Shown here: positions 1 through 9,100 of the stretch, one piece after another
Layout of the letters: each line of letters begins with the position of its first letter
Numbering within the stretch: position 1 is the stretch's first letter
NCBI GenBank assembly: GCA_002432715.1
Contig: DJGJ01000073.1
Location: forward strand, 1-27,942
Direction: 5' to 3'
Length of the DNA: 27,942 bases
DNA from: Sphaerochaeta sp. UBA5849
GTDB taxonomy: Bacteria > Spirochaetota > Spirochaetia > Sphaerochaetales > Sphaerochaetaceae
Translations under genes and position numbers: made by a program
Notes under the pieces: model-generated
The model's input: only the letters and a program-made list of their open reading frames with translations
What the model was told of the DNA's origin: nothing
The model's database searches: none

Positions 1-1
1 A

Positions 2-235
2 GATTTTGATGCGTACGTCCTATTGCCTTAAGACAAAGGTCTAAAAAAAGATACACAAGGAAGAGAATGTCGAATATACTAACGTTGTGCGGATCCTTGC
101 CGATTGAGAATATTGCTCTTGGAGGTGTTAGGTGGCGCATTTGAATCGAAAGAGAACGGTGCATTCGATGTCTATACGGTAATGGCCGAAACCAAAGCCG
201 ATCTTGAAAAGGAGTACAACGAGAATTTCAAGTAG
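2..235 (+). pseudogene. Possible decayed gene, 3' remnant
   Basis: No intact gene is present here, but protein-like pieces appear in alternating plus-strand frames. A short piece reading DFDAYVLLP starts at base 2. A second, reading HKEENVEYTNVVRILAD, occupies about 54-104 in another frame and ends at a TGA. A third, in the first frame, runs from about 83 to the TAG at 233-235 and ends with TVMAETKADLEKEYNENFK. The third piece has no plausible start apart from an internal ATG. The pattern fits a gene broken by two or more indels whose upstream part lies outside the window. I do not recognise the family. A hairpin follows the stop, as would be expected at a former gene end. Chance open frames remain possible. 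Confidence 0.3.
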
Positions 236-251
236 TTGATTTGATGGGATG

Positions 252-279
252 GATGGCTGCGTGGGCGGCCATCATTTGT
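252..279 (+). terminator. Weak hairpin terminator after the decayed gene
   Basis: The arms GATGGCTGC (252-260) and GCGGCCATC (265-273) form a nine-pair stem with one G-U pair and a four-base loop, followed by ATTTGT. The U-tract is short, so termination may be weak. On the minus strand no T-run follows, so it does not look like a terminator for comF, which ends at 288. Confidence 0.35.
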
Positions 280-287
280 GAGTGGGT

Positions 288-950
288 TCATGCCCGAGCC
301 AGTATGCAGAAACCAACAGGAACATCCCATGCTGACTGTATGAGTTCACGAGCCCTTCTGCACGTGTTTCCAGTGGTATAGATATCATCAAGAATGAGGA
401 ATGTATTGTCTTGTGATTGAACCAGAGTCTCCATGCGCCTCACATTCTTTTCCCTGAACACCAGATTGCTCGTTTGTTGCCTTTGCGTGCGCGACAACAA
501 GGTATAGTGGCCTTTTGGTTGCTGTGCCAGCAATCGAATAGACCGAAGATGCATTTTTTTGCAGAGAATCCACGTCACCAAAGCCATGTGGTCGTACCCC
601 AGCGACCGCCTGCCTGATCGGGAGGAAGGAATGGGGATGAGAATCGGGGAGCCGAAACGAGCGACCAAGGGAATGAACAACTCTGCCAATTGCCAGGCAC
701 CCTGGATGTGCCCGGCATGTTTGTAGCGGGTGATCAAATGCTCAAGCACCCCGTCGTACACACCATAGGAAAGCAAGGCATCCTGACAGAACCCACAGCC
801 GTAAATTGGATCAAGAACGGGCGTGCCGCAGGTCGGGCACCTGTGCTCATAGAGTTGTGCGAAGGAAAGCGAAGCAAGCTTTTTCTTGCAAACAGGGCAA
901 AGCAGAGAATCAGTGAGGGAATTGCATGAGAGGCACCACATACCTTGCAA
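288..950 (-). CDS. comF: ComF family phosphoribosyltransferase-like protein
   Basis: ComF/GntX proteins combine an N-terminal zinc-binding cysteine cluster with a phosphoribosyltransferase fold. In naturally competent bacteria ComF takes part in handling incoming DNA; the reaction is not known. Cysteine pairs are visible at residues 6/9, 18/21, 38/41 and 52/55. The PRPP-binding loop FLILDDIYTTGNT lies at about 184-196 and carries the two acidic residues. The 220-residue length is normal. The gene is last in the tamB-bamA-mutS-comF run, 13 bases after the mutS stop. The start is uncertain: the first codon used here is TTG (950) without a Shine-Dalgarno, and an ATG three codons in (941) is the alternative; neither affects the cysteine cluster. 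Confidence 0.9.
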   Translation of the reverse strand: MQGMWCLSCNSLTDSLLCPVCKKKLASLSFAQLYEHRCPTCGTPVLDPIYGCGFCQDALLSYGVYDGVLEHLITRYKHAGHIQGAWQLAELFIPLVARFGSPILIPIPSSRSGRRSLGYDHMALVTWILCKKMHLRSIRLLAQQPKGHYTLLSRTQRQQTSNLVFREKNVRRMETLVQSQDNTFLILDDIYTTGNTCRRARELIQSAWDVPVGFCILARA

Positions 951-963
951 GGTGCGACCAACG

Positions 964-3561
964 TCATTTCGCTTGTAGTTTCTCCTGAAGTTCTTTCAGG
1001 AACAATACAGCTTGCAGCGGCGTAGACTGCTCTATCGAGAAAGACCGCAACTGATGCAGTACTTCCTGCTCGGTTTCATCATAGTAGACCTGCTGTGAGG
1101 AGTCCTCACTGACGGCACTGAACAAATCGGGCTGGATGGACATAAGATCATACTCGGCAAAATGCTGCTTCTGGAATGTTCGGGCATGGGCGAGCACTTC
1201 CCTGCCGATGCCTGCCATCCTCGCTACATTGAGGCCGTAGGATGAATTTGCAATTCCCTCAATCACCCTCCGCAAAAAGCGTACCTGCCCACCCTGCTCG
1301 GAAACTTGCAGGGTAAGCAGCTGAATGGCGGAAGTATCAATTCTGGCAAGCTCGTGATAATGGGTTGCAAAGAGCGTTTTCGATTGCATGAGCAAGAGCT
1401 TTTGCATCACGGCGTAGGCGATGGACATGCCGTCCTGGGTGCTGGTGCCCCTACCCAACTCATCGATGATGACCAGGGAGTTCCTGCTCGCGGTACGTAA
1501 AATGTGCGCAGCTTCCTGCATCTCCACCAGGAAGGTGGATTCCCCGCGGGCCAAATTGTCGCTCGCCCCCACCCGGCAGTACAGCTTGTCCACAATTCCC
1601 AAGCGGGCTTTGGAAGCTGGTACGTAACTGCCGATTTGGCTGAGCAGCACCAAGAGAGCCGTCTGCCTGAGGAAGGTGGACTTGCCGGCCATGTTGGGAC
1701 CGGTTATCAGGCAGAACCGCTTGCCGGCGCTGCTGATAAAAAGATCGTTTGCGACAAACTGCCCGGTTCCAAGGTATTGTTCCACAACCGGGTGCCTTCC
1801 TCCCTCAAACTCAAGCACATCCTCATCGGTAAACACGGGTTTGCAATAGGAGTGGGTGATTGCCGTTGAAGCAAAGCTCTGCAGGCAATCCAGATTGCTG
1901 AGGAAGCGGCTGATTGCTACGAGGGGCTGCTGCAGATTCATCACTTCTTCAACCAAAGCTTCATATACATGCCGTTCCCGTTTTTCCGCCTCAAAAGCGC
2001 TGGCAAGGATTTTTTGCTCACACGCCATCAGCTCATCACTGGTAAAGCGTTCAGCATTGACCAGTGTTTGTTTGCGGTAGAAGGAAGGGGGAACTTTGTC
2101 AGCCTGGGCTTTGGAAACCTCGATATAGTGGCCGAGAATCTTGTTGGAAGAAAGCCGGAGGGTGGTGATACCGGTTTCCTGCCTGATTTTATCCAAATAC
2201 GCATCCAAGATTGCTTTGCCGCCGCCTTTGATGGACCGCAATGCATCAAGCTCTGCGTCAAAACCGGAAACGATGACTTTCCCTTCCTCGAACGGTCCTT
2301 GATGCTCAAAAGAAATGCCATCTGCAATATGTTTTGCCATGATGGCCAACGCTTCAAGGCTCTTCTGGTCAAGTCCCTCCCCCAAGAGCTTTTGATAGCG
2401 AACATCGGCAAGATTGAAAAATGAGCGGACGGTTTGGCTGATGCCAACCAAATCCTTGCTCAGATGTCGATGCATAGCCAACCGGCTGTAGAGCCTTTGC
2501 AAATCCAATACTTGTTTCAGATGTGAACGAACCCGTGCAAGTTCATCACGGTCCTCGTACAAGAGCGTAACCCAATACTGGCGGGACTCAATCTGTGCAA
2601 TATCGGTAAGCGGGCTTGTTATCCACTGTTTCAGCTGCCTGGCCCCCATGCTGGTCAGCGTTGCATTGATGGATGCATAGAGGGTGTATTTCTCCGATCC
2701 ATCGGAGAGATTGGTCAACAGCTCAAGACTCTTGCGGCTGGCTTCATCGATGTGCAGAAACTGCGATTCGGGGACGACTGTATAACCTTCAATCTGGTTG
2801 AGACGTGTTTTTGCCGTCTCCTGGAGATACCACAAGAGTGCGCCTGCACTGCTGAGCATCTGATTCTTCTCTTCAAGACCAAAAGCTTTCAGTGATGAGG
2901 ACCCGATTTGGCTGCAGAGTCGTTGATATCCTTCTGCAAGGGAAAAATGCCAGGAGGGGAGCTTGGTGACCATCGCAGGATGGGCATCCATCAGGATTTG
3001 GAAATCTTGATGAAGAAAATAATCATCCTCATTTACCAAAATCTCCCTGGGATTTACTTGTTGCAGGACGCTGAGCAGCATCGCATACCGGCTGTCCTTC
3101 TCGATCATGCGCAGCATGAACTGTCCGCTGGTGATATCTGCATAACTTATTGCAAGACCTTGTTTTTGAAACGAAATACTCAAGACAAAACTGTCGCAGT
3201 TCGCTTCAAGAAAGTCCTCCTCCACCACTGTTGCGGGTGTCACAACCTGCACCACTTCCCGCTTTGCCAGCTGTCGGCCTCCTTCAGGCAGCTCAGTCTG
3301 CTCGCAGATGGCGATTTTCTTTCCGGCTTCCAAGAGACGCTTGATATAGACTTTTGCCGCATGGTAGGGAATCCCGCACATCGGCTGGCCGTTGCGTTTT
3401 GTCAAGGTGAGATTGAGTAGACGAGAAACCTCAACTGCATCCTCTTCGAACATCTCATAAAAATCCCCGAGACGGAAGAAGAGGATGGTCTGTTGATGCT
3501 GCTCCTTTATCTGACGGTATTGCACCATCATGGGAGTCAATTTCTCGGCTTCTCCATCCAT
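964..3561 (-). CDS. mutS: DNA mismatch repair protein MutS
   Basis: MutS binds mismatches and small loops as a dimer and, with ATP, recruits MutL; no mutL is in this window. The 865 residues match the usual size. The mismatch-reading motif is intact (GDFYE, F34 and E36). The connector, lever and clamp regions follow. The ATPase has Walker A GPNMAGKST near residue 620, the DELGRGTST box near 699 and FATHYHEL after it. The ATG lies only two bases after the bamA stop and has no clear Shine-Dalgarno, so translation is probably coupled to bamA. Placing mutS in an outer-membrane assembly operon looks odd but is, as I recall, normal for spirochaetes. Confidence 0.98.
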   Translation of the reverse strand: MDGEAEKLTPMMVQYRQIKEQHQQTILFFRLGDFYEMFEEDAVEVSRLLNLTLTKRNGQPMCGIPYHAAKVYIKRLLEAGKKIAICEQTELPEGGRQLAKREVVQVVTPATVVEEDFLEANCDSFVLSISFQKQGLAISYADITSGQFMLRMIEKDSRYAMLLSVLQQVNPREILVNEDDYFLHQDFQILMDAHPAMVTKLPSWHFSLAEGYQRLCSQIGSSSLKAFGLEEKNQMLSSAGALLWYLQETAKTRLNQIEGYTVVPESQFLHIDEASRKSLELLTNLSDGSEKYTLYASINATLTSMGARQLKQWITSPLTDIAQIESRQYWVTLLYEDRDELARVRSHLKQVLDLQRLYSRLAMHRHLSKDLVGISQTVRSFFNLADVRYQKLLGEGLDQKSLEALAIMAKHIADGISFEHQGPFEEGKVIVSGFDAELDALRSIKGGGKAILDAYLDKIRQETGITTLRLSSNKILGHYIEVSKAQADKVPPSFYRKQTLVNAERFTSDELMACEQKILASAFEAEKRERHVYEALVEEVMNLQQPLVAISRFLSNLDCLQSFASTAITHSYCKPVFTDEDVLEFEGGRHPVVEQYLGTGQFVANDLFISSAGKRFCLITGPNMAGKSTFLRQTALLVLLSQIGSYVPASKARLGIVDKLYCRVGASDNLARGESTFLVEMQEAAHILRTASRNSLVIIDELGRGTSTQDGMSIAYAVMQKLLLMQSKTLFATHYHELARIDTSAIQLLTLQVSEQGGQVRFLRRVIEGIANSSYGLNVARMAGIGREVLAHARTFQKQHFAEYDLMSIQPDLFSAVSEDSSQQVYYDETEQEVLHQLRSFSIEQSTPLQAVLFLKELQEKLQAK

Positions 3562-3563
3562 GG

Positions 3564-6119
3564 CTAGTACAACGTGGTAGTGATTGCAAGAACCAGAGAC
3601 AGACCGCTGTCAGCACTGGTGCCCTTGAAGATGTTGCCTCCCACCCAGGAGAATGCATCATCGATATAGGTGGCATTCTTGACCAAGTACAATCCCAACG
3701 GAAAACCGGGAACCTTGAGCTTGACGCCGGCTCCCATCGAGAAATACCAAGCCAGATCGGTTGCCTTGATTGTATTCAGGTCCGGGCTGACACCGGTGGC
3801 GCTGGCGTACAGTTCCGCTGAGAGTACATTCTGTGCAAGCGGCCAGCTGATGGAAACCTGATTGTCCCACAAGTAAGCCTGGTCGAATATGACTTGAAAG
3901 CCTCGACCTGTATTCATGCCGTCGATGTACAGCATCTCGTAGCGTGTCGCCCCTTCCTTGGCATCGTACCAGTCCCAAACGCCGGTATCATAGTGCTTGG
4001 AGTACTGGGGAAGCATTGCACTCAGGCTGGTGGTGACTCCCAATACAACGTTCGCCTGCTTCTCATTCAGGTCGAAAGTAAACAGGGTGAGGTATCCACT
4101 GGCCGAACTCGAGGTGCGGATATAGTTGGAAAGCCCGCCCAGGATGCCTCCGGCGTAGGTGAAGGCCTGACTCAGGTAGTATCCACGGCTGGTGTTCTCG
4201 ATCAAATCGCGACCGTCCCAGGCAAAGGAGAGCGTCAGCCGATTGCTGAACTGCCACGTGTCATGGTACAACTTGATCAATCGCTCATAGGGATCATAGA
4301 CATTGTCATCGTACTGTGCATAATTCAAGCCTACAGCAATGCCTCCCCCAACATTCAATGAGCCGGGTTGGAACATGAACGTATAGCCGGTATTATAGCC
4401 CAAGGAGATGCGATAGTAGGTGTATGTCATCAGATAGCGAGAGGATGGCAGGGCCTGGTCCGCGGCGAGATAGCTTGCATAACTGTCATATCCGTAGGGG
4501 AATGGATTCTCCTCAATATTCGTTTCATCGTGACCGGTATAGTACTTGCTGCCTATACCTCGCTGCAGGATGTTTTCCTTGACGCTGCGCTCAAAATTGA
4601 ATGACAATCCGTTCGACCATCTCCTGTTTCCAAACCATCCATCGGTGAAGGAAATCGAGATGTTCTGGGTATCGGGGCTGAGATTGGTGGCGACCGCCAG
4701 GTCCCGTCCTGTTCCCCCAAGGTTCTTGTCCGACCATTGCAGGAATCCTGAAACAGGGAATCCATCTACGTTGCCTCCGAAGGTTGCCCCGAACTGGATG
4801 TCCATTTGGTTTCCTTCGACGACGGTGAATACTGGAATCACACTACCCTCTTCTGTTCCGTTGATGATGTCAAACTGCACATCGGTGACAATCAGGGTGT
4901 TGTAAATGTTCTGGGCGCTTCGGATAAGCTTTTCCTTGGAAAAAATATCGCCCTTTGCGAAGGTGAGTTCCCGTTCGAAAACATAGGGTTTTGTCTTCGT
5001 AAGTCCTTCGATGCGGATGTCCTCGATGACCGCCTGTTGATTCTCCTGTACCTTGAGAATATAGGTGACAGTCTTTTCCTCTTCATTGCGGATGAGGTCG
5101 CTGGATATCAGGTTGAAAATATAGCCGTTGTTCCAATACAGGTCGGTGATTGCGGTGATTTCCCGTTGGACACGCGATACATCGAGTACCGCACCCTTTC
5201 GCATGGAAATGAGCGACTGGAACTGCTCGTCGCTGAAAACCGTGTTTCCTTCAACCTCGATGCCGCCGAAGAACCACTGTTCTCCTTCCTCTATAGTGAA
5301 CACAACCCTGAGGCGGGTGTAGGTGTCGTCCTCGGTGCTGATATCCTCTGTACGAACATCGGTAATCGCGGCATCGATATACCCTCTACTCTGATAGAAG
5401 GTGATGATCTTCTGCTTGTCGGTTTCAATGGTCGACGGATTGTAGTACCCGGAATTGAAATAGCTTACCTGCTTTGAAGAAAGCTGCTTGGAGAGCATAT
5501 CCGAAGAAAGCTTCTCATTTCCTTCAAAGACAATCTGACCAATCCGTTTTTGCTGATTCTCTCTGATGATATACTTCAAATCTGCAGTATTGGTGGCCTC
5601 GTCAATGACATATTCACTCTCGACTTGGGCGTCGGCGTATCCTTTCTCCTGGTATAAGGCGAGTATCTTCTGTTTGGACAACTCGATATTCTGCTCATCA
5701 ATGAACAGCCCCTCCTTTGCCAAAAGGACCTCGGTGATATCCTTGGTCTTGATTCCCTGGTTGCCTTCAATGGTTGTCGTCTTGATATACGGCAGTTCGT
5801 AGAAGGTCATTGCTATTTGCAGCTCGTTGTCGCCCTCCCCTGTTCTCCGGGCATCTGCGAGAAAGTACAAGAAGTGTTCCAAACCGTAAAGTTCACCCTG
5901 CAGTTCATTAAACAGCTCATCGCTAAAGGGTTTTCCCAGATACTTGTACTGAATGTCCAAGACAACACTTTCCTTCACATTTTGCAAACCGCTGTTGGAA
6001 AAAGATGCAATCCGCTTGCCTACATACCAAGGGTCGGTATCAGCAGCAGAAAGGAAGGAAAAAGAAAGGGCCGAAATAAGCACGATGCTTACAAGAAAGC
6101 GTGTAAGGCGCTTGTCCAT
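3564..6119 (-). CDS. bamA: Outer membrane assembly factor BamA (Omp85)
   Basis: BamA folds and inserts beta-barrel proteins into the outer membrane. The 851-residue product has a signal peptide (positive start, hydrophobic stretch to about residue 25, AA before DTDPW). Repeated POTRA domains follow to about residue 430, with typical strands such as GGIEVEGNTVFSDEQF and IEDIRIEGLTKTKPYVF. The Omp85 barrel makes up the rest. The conserved loop-6 RGF motif is at about 739-741. The protein ends in tyrosine, an aromatic end typical of barrels. The ATG at 6119 has a strong Shine-Dalgarno (GAGGAG). It follows tamB by 22 bases and precedes mutS by 2. No skp/ompH gene lies next to it. Confidence 0.96.
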   Translation of the reverse strand: MDKRLTRFLVSIVLISALSFSFLSAADTDPWYVGKRIASFSNSGLQNVKESVVLDIQYKYLGKPFSDELFNELQGELYGLEHFLYFLADARRTGEGDNELQIAMTFYELPYIKTTTIEGNQGIKTKDITEVLLAKEGLFIDEQNIELSKQKILALYQEKGYADAQVESEYVIDEATNTADLKYIIRENQQKRIGQIVFEGNEKLSSDMLSKQLSSKQVSYFNSGYYNPSTIETDKQKIITFYQSRGYIDAAITDVRTEDISTEDDTYTRLRVVFTIEEGEQWFFGGIEVEGNTVFSDEQFQSLISMRKGAVLDVSRVQREITAITDLYWNNGYIFNLISSDLIRNEEEKTVTYILKVQENQQAVIEDIRIEGLTKTKPYVFERELTFAKGDIFSKEKLIRSAQNIYNTLIVTDVQFDIINGTEEGSVIPVFTVVEGNQMDIQFGATFGGNVDGFPVSGFLQWSDKNLGGTGRDLAVATNLSPDTQNISISFTDGWFGNRRWSNGLSFNFERSVKENILQRGIGSKYYTGHDETNIEENPFPYGYDSYASYLAADQALPSSRYLMTYTYYRISLGYNTGYTFMFQPGSLNVGGGIAVGLNYAQYDDNVYDPYERLIKLYHDTWQFSNRLTLSFAWDGRDLIENTSRGYYLSQAFTYAGGILGGLSNYIRTSSSASGYLTLFTFDLNEKQANVVLGVTTSLSAMLPQYSKHYDTGVWDWYDAKEGATRYEMLYIDGMNTGRGFQVIFDQAYLWDNQVSISWPLAQNVLSAELYASATGVSPDLNTIKATDLAWYFSMGAGVKLKVPGFPLGLYLVKNATYIDDAFSWVGGNIFKGTSADSGLSLVLAITTTLY

Positions 6120-6141
6120 GATATCTCCTCTATAAACCTGT

Positions 6142-9100
6142 TTAACGCAAAACTATTCGTTTGGTTACACTAAAGCCAATGGTATCTAAAATATTGGTAA
6201 ACGACAACTCGTTGGGTTGAGTAAAGAATGAGAAAGTTCCCACTGGATTGACCCAGTCAAGCGAGAGTTCGAGATCGAGTGAAAGGTCGGATGAAATGAA
6301 GGATCGCTTCACCCGTGAACGGTCCATGGCGGTCAGATGCACCAACGCCTGCAAAAAGAACTCCCTTCCTACATATTTTCCCATGAAGATGGAGGTATTG
6401 TTCAGATAGCGTGCCAACGGTGTCAGGGTGTTGCCGATATTGCTGCCCGGAAGTGCATCGAAGAGGATGTTCTGCAGGATGTTGCTGCGGATGCTGAACA
6501 TGTCCAAACCAAGGGAGATGCGTATCGACTCGGTCAGGGCCGTGGTCTGACCGGCATCGATGTACCCCAAACGTTCCGCAACATCGGTCGCTGCTGCAGC
6601 AAGGCTTGCGACACTGTAGAGGTTGACTTGCCCGTAGGCGCCGGTGGGAAGAATGGACTGGCCGAGAATTTCCAGAATCTCATTCACATCCTTTGAAGGA
6701 ATGGATTCAAACTGGGGTTTGATGTTGGAGAGCCCTGAATCACGAAGCACGAGGAAGATGTCCACCCGATTGCCCTGTGCATCAAAGTCAGTCATTTTTG
6801 CGCGGAGGTTGATGGTAGGCAGGATTTGATTCCGACCGGTCAGTGCGTCCGTATGAAGGGCAAGGGAACCTTCGGTGATGAAGAAGTTCTTCTGGAAGTA
6901 GTAGATTTCACCGCTTCTGAACGACAGTGTTCCATCAGCGACGAATTCGTCAGTGATATGGTCGTACAAAAACGAAATATTCTGGTTTTCAGTTATGGTC
7001 GCTTTTATGAACGGATTGGGGGTGTTTGGATAGAAAAAGGAAACATTTTTGCCGGTAACCACATCAAAGTGTGTCGTGGTCAAATTGTTCGCAACATACC
7101 AGTAAGGAAGATCCTTGATGCCCAACGTCATCGTGGTGTCTTGGACGGTGACCTTTCCATCCAGCCAGGTTTCAAAACCAACCCCGAAAAGGTTGAAGGT
7201 TCCTCCTGCATAGGTTCTGATATCTGCATCAAACCCTTGCATGGGTATCCAGACATACACCATTTCGGAGCCGCTGTCTGCATGGATTTCGTAGTTTTCC
7301 AAACGAAGACCGTCAAATGAAGCTCCCATCCATCCATAGCCTTGTATGGTTTTTCCAGTAACACTGTTGGTCGAGAAGAATGGAACACGCGCTGTGATCG
7401 CCCGGCTTCCATCGCTGGAGGCACTGATGTTTTTCATGGTGATGATGTCCTGGGGGAGCCAGAACAGTTGCATGCGGGTTGAATCGACCCACAGCTGGCC
7501 GTACGGCCTGAGGCCGTCCTCCGTCTTGGCAATGAAAAGCTCACCCTCGGCTACGCCGTCGAGGAATGAGAAAATGGGTTTGAGGAACGTACGGTTCAAG
7601 AGTGGAAGGGGCATGTAGATATCAGTGATGGACAAGCCGAAATCGTTTGAAGCCAAAGAACCTTCAGCTGTAAAGCCGATGCCGAACGACTTGTTCATAG
7701 TTGCCTTGAAGTCCTTCGAGTCTCCTTCGTAGATGAGATCCAAATGATCGCCGCCGATCGTGAGCAATCCATCGGAAACATTGATCAGGTAGGTGCCTGA
7801 ATGTATTCCGCCCTCTCCATACAGAAGAATGTCCGACACATCAAGCCTGGCTGAAAGAGTTCCATCGAGTATCAGTCTTAGGGTGCTCGGAAGTGCGAAC
7901 ATCGACGGCATGTCAAAAAGATCGATGGACAGATCGTAGGTAAGCTGTGACAGCTGATCGGTGTACGAAAGATGGCGTATGTGTTCAAATCTGCCTGTGG
8001 AACGCGCTGTGGCGTTTTGGATTGAGAGGACTTCCCCTGTATAGGAAAAGTCGGGCATGGAAAGGCGTGAGTCATACAGGCGCAGTACATCTTGATCGAA
8101 TGCTAGGTTGGAACTGAAGCTTGCATCGCCGCGGATCAGTGAAAGCTGTCCGTCTACGCTCGCTTGGTTTTGGAAATCCGAGTACCCGACGGCTGAGAAA
8201 TCAACAACGGTTCCTTCCAGGACTTTCGAGAATCGATCCAGGGGAAGTGAGGAGAGCTGCAAGGCCCCGCTTATGCGCTCCGGTCCTCCCAAAAGTGAAA
8301 TGGAAATTTTTCGTTCATCGTTTGCATCAAGACTGAACGTGGCCTCGAAGGGTGCAAGGAATGAAGCTTGCACGAGCGAAACAAAATCGGTACCGCGATA
8401 GCTGAATCTACCAGGAAACACCAGAGAACCATCTTGCAGCTGAATGTCTGTAAGCAACAGCTCGCGCTCTGATGCAGTCAGGGACGTTTTTATGTCGTAC
8501 AGCCTGTTTTGGAACTGAACACCCTGGATTCCAAGTTTGCTGCTTTTCAGCCTCCAGTCGCGAAGTGAGAAATACTCAACATCCAAGTCTCCAAAAATGG
8601 AAGTTCGGGCCAAGAAACCAGCATCAGGCAGTACCAGACCATCGGCTCTCAGGCTTGCACTCAAAGGAGGTGCAAGATTGGCAGTGAGAACAAGATGCTC
8701 TTCTTGCTCAAGGGAGAACTGGAGATTGCTGGTATCCAATCTGAAGGTAAACGGATAGTTGGTTGAGAATAGGGAGAGATGTGCACTTCCCACAATGAAT
8801 TTGGTCTCTTCCCTGCGGATGGTTCCTTCAGCAAGCAAGGATGGCTCGAAGGGGGTGGTAACATTGAATCCATAGGAAAATGGCGGAAGATCGAAAAAAT
8901 TGACGGAAACCAGACGTTGTCCATCATCGATGCGCAGCAGCTCGAGTTCTCCTCTGGGCAACCAGTAGTTGAGTTCGGTTGAACCGGAGAAAACAAGACG
9001 ATATCCACTGCTGGCAAGTGTCATTGCATCAACCAAGACCGAGTCCCCCTTGATATCGGCGAGGAACGTGAAACCTGCATCCTGTTCAACGTTTCCCACC

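Noticed and set aside
734..967. Alternative small frame beginning on the mutS stop (ATGA overlap) and containing CxxC
   Set aside because: It is out of frame with comF, whose cysteine clusters and PRPP loop clearly mark the real reading; the CxxC in the other frame is a shadow.
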